Shown piece by piece: positions 62,973 through 64,000 of a stretch of 64,000 nucleotides of DNA. The notes beneath the pieces were generated by a model. It worked only from the letters and a program-made list of their open reading frames with translations, had not been told where the DNA came from and made no database searches. The DNA comes from Hebobacterum sp964559435 (lineage in GTDB: Bacteria; Armatimonadota; Hebobacteria; Hebobacterales; Hebobacteraceae), in NCBI GenBank assembly GCA_964559435.1, contig CAZLHI010000001.1, positions 1 to 64,000 of the forward strand. The letters run 5' to 3'. A program made the position numbers and the translations under genes. Position 1 is the stretch's first letter, and each line of letters starts with the position of its first letter.

Positions 62973-64000
62973 ATGGTGACGCTCAAAGACAAGTTCCGCG
63001 GCTGCATCGCTGCATCGTGGATCGGCTCCGCCATGGGAGCGGCCGTTGAGGGCTGGTCGCCGGAGCAGATCAAGAAGCGGCACGGTGTGCTCGACAGGCT
63101 GGTGTCCTACTCCCATTACGACGCGGATGTGAAGTGGGATCGCGTCCCCGGAACCACGGAGGACGGCATAGAGAGGCAGAAGCTCATTGCCACGGCCATC
63201 ATCGAGAAGCAGGACCGCGTGCTTGCGCAAGAGGTGGCAGCGGTCTGGGTCCAGGACATCGACCCCGAGAAGATCGTCTACAAGCAAGAGCCCTTCGACA
63301 AGTTCCTGTTGGAGATGACGCGAGCGGGGCTCCCGGCGGCGGAAGCCGGCCAGCTCGTGCTCTATCCGAACATCGTGTCCCTCGCCCGCTCGTCCCATCC
63401 CATCGGCCTCATCAACGCGGGGGACCCTAGAGGCGCGGCCGACGATGCCTTTGAGGTCGGGAAGCTGTATGCGCGCGAGACCGCCTACGCGCTTCGCTGG
63501 GCCGCGCTGTACTGCGCGGCCATCGCCGAGGCGTGCAGGCCAGACGCAACCGTGGAGTCTGTCCTGGCAGTGGCGAAGGAGTACGTGCACTACCGGGAGG
63601 AGTCCGGCGGCCTCTACGCGCGCTACGATACGATAGAGGCGGAAGTCAGTCGCGCGCTCGAACTCGGCCGGGCCCACACCAACTACATCGCCCTCAGGGA
63701 GGCATTCGAGCAGCACTACCGTGGCGGAGAGTACTTCAACTACGGCTACTCCCAGGCGAACGAGATCGTCGCCAAAGGCCTGGCCGTGTTCGCGGTCACC
63801 AAGGGCGATCCGAAGGAGGCCATCATCGCCTCCGTCAACTTCGGTCGGGACACGGATTGTCTGGCAGCAGTGGCGGCAGGTCTGGCCGGCGCGCTGTCGG
63901 GAACAGGGACGATTCCGCGGGAATGGGCGGACCAAGTCAACGCAGCGACCGCGCTGGACCCGCACACGAACAACAAGCGCACCATCGAGGAGACGGCCGA
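62973..64000 (+). CDS. ADP-ribosylglycohydrolase-family protein, cut by the window end
   Basis: A reading frame open to the last base (342 residues visible, no stop). AGGAGG lies nine bases before the ATG. FRGCIAASWIGSAMGAAVEG is the family entry; GTTEDGIERQK (residues 60-70) stands where the metal-binding TDDT-type motif should be, and NFGRDTDCLAAVAAGLAGAL matches the second metal-binding segment (GGDTDxxAA). IPREWADQV is typical of the end region. Such enzymes remove ADP-ribose from proteins or small molecules. The altered first motif makes the exact activity uncertain. Confidence 0.8.
   Translation, partial: MVTLKDKFRGCIAASWIGSAMGAAVEGWSPEQIKKRHGVLDRLVSYSHYDADVKWDRVPGTTEDGIERQKLIATAIIEKQDRVLAQEVAAVWVQDIDPEKIVYKQEPFDKFLLEMTRAGLPAAEAGQLVLYPNIVSLARSSHPIGLINAGDPRGAADDAFEVGKLYARETAYALRWAALYCAAIAEACRPDATVESVLAVAKEYVHYREESGGLYARYDTIEAEVSRALELGRAHTNYIALREAFEQHYRGGEYFNYGYSQANEIVAKGLAVFAVTKGDPKEAIIASVNFGRDTDCLAAVAAGLAGALSGTGTIPREWADQVNAATALDPHTNNKRTIEETA

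Overview
The window is 64 kb of GC-rich bacterial chromosome with densely packed genes on both strands. It contains one 100-N assembly gap (137-236) inside an 18-bp tandem repeat. Several genes point to a cell with an outer membrane: an RND efflux pump with its periplasmic adaptor, two exported barrel-like proteins, HtrA-type proteases and a possible LolA-fold protein. A prepilin with an H-X9-DG motif, secreted carbohydrate-active proteins, an archaeal-style nitrogen regulator (NrpR) and a group 3b [NiFe] hydrogenase suggest an uncultured anaerobic or oxygen-tolerant lineage, for example Armatimonadota, Planctomycetota or a neighbouring candidate phylum. The phylum is a guess. No rRNA, tRNA, CRISPR array, insertion sequence or prophage was recognised.

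Layout. 0.5-2.3 kb: secreted parallel beta-helix protein. 2.5-8.7 kb: reverse-strand operon dnaE-hisD-hisB-hslV behind a clear sigma-70-type promoter. 9.2-11.3 kb: two paralogous exported barrel-like proteins, each followed by a hairpin. 11.4-19.8 kb: a QueG-like Fe-S protein, a PHP phosphoesterase and four secreted proteins, one of them a clan GH-A glycosidase. 19.8-20.9 kb: galT. 21-25.2 kb: molybdate/tungstate ABC operon with two different ATPases and a MoaD-type sulfur carrier. 25.4-30.7 kb: a LeuB-type dehydrogenase, a secreted HEYGH protein coupled to a polyprenyl diphosphate synthase, and a TauE/SafE permease coupled to a WtpA-like protein that lacks a signal peptide. 31-35 kb: prepilin, gltX and a multi-winged-helix protein. 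35-40 kb: AbrB-type regulator, membrane-fusion protein and RND permease. 40.6-41.7 kb: XerC-like recombinase behind a 34-bp direct repeat.

41.7-46.2 kb is an ammonium-assimilation island: glutamate dehydrogenase, stand-alone archaeal-type glutamate synthase and NrpR. 46.4-51.1 kb is an envelope-stress operon: membrane protein, ECF sigma factor, zinc-finger anti-sigma factor, HtrA protease, and a second HtrA-fold protein that has lost catalytic residues. 52-60.7 kb gathers oxygen, peroxide and iron functions: an encapsulin-type ferritin-like protein without a shell gene, OsmC, a Fur/PerR regulator, rubrerythrin, ferritin, another diiron protein, flavodiiron protein FprA and a complete four-subunit group 3b hydrogenase. 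Together these could pass electrons from H2 or NAD(P)H to O2 and peroxide while storing iron. 60.8-64 kb holds a methyltransferase, a VanW protein and an ADP-ribosylglycohydrolase cut by the window end.

Many adjacent genes overlap by four bases (ATGA), which helped fix start codons. The most notable points are the hydrogenase large subunit that ends exactly at its last metal-binding motif, the orphan encapsulin-type ferritin domain, NrpR beside its likely targets, the two-ATPase Mo/W transporter, the catalytically dead HtrA partner, and two extra membrane segments in the RND pump.
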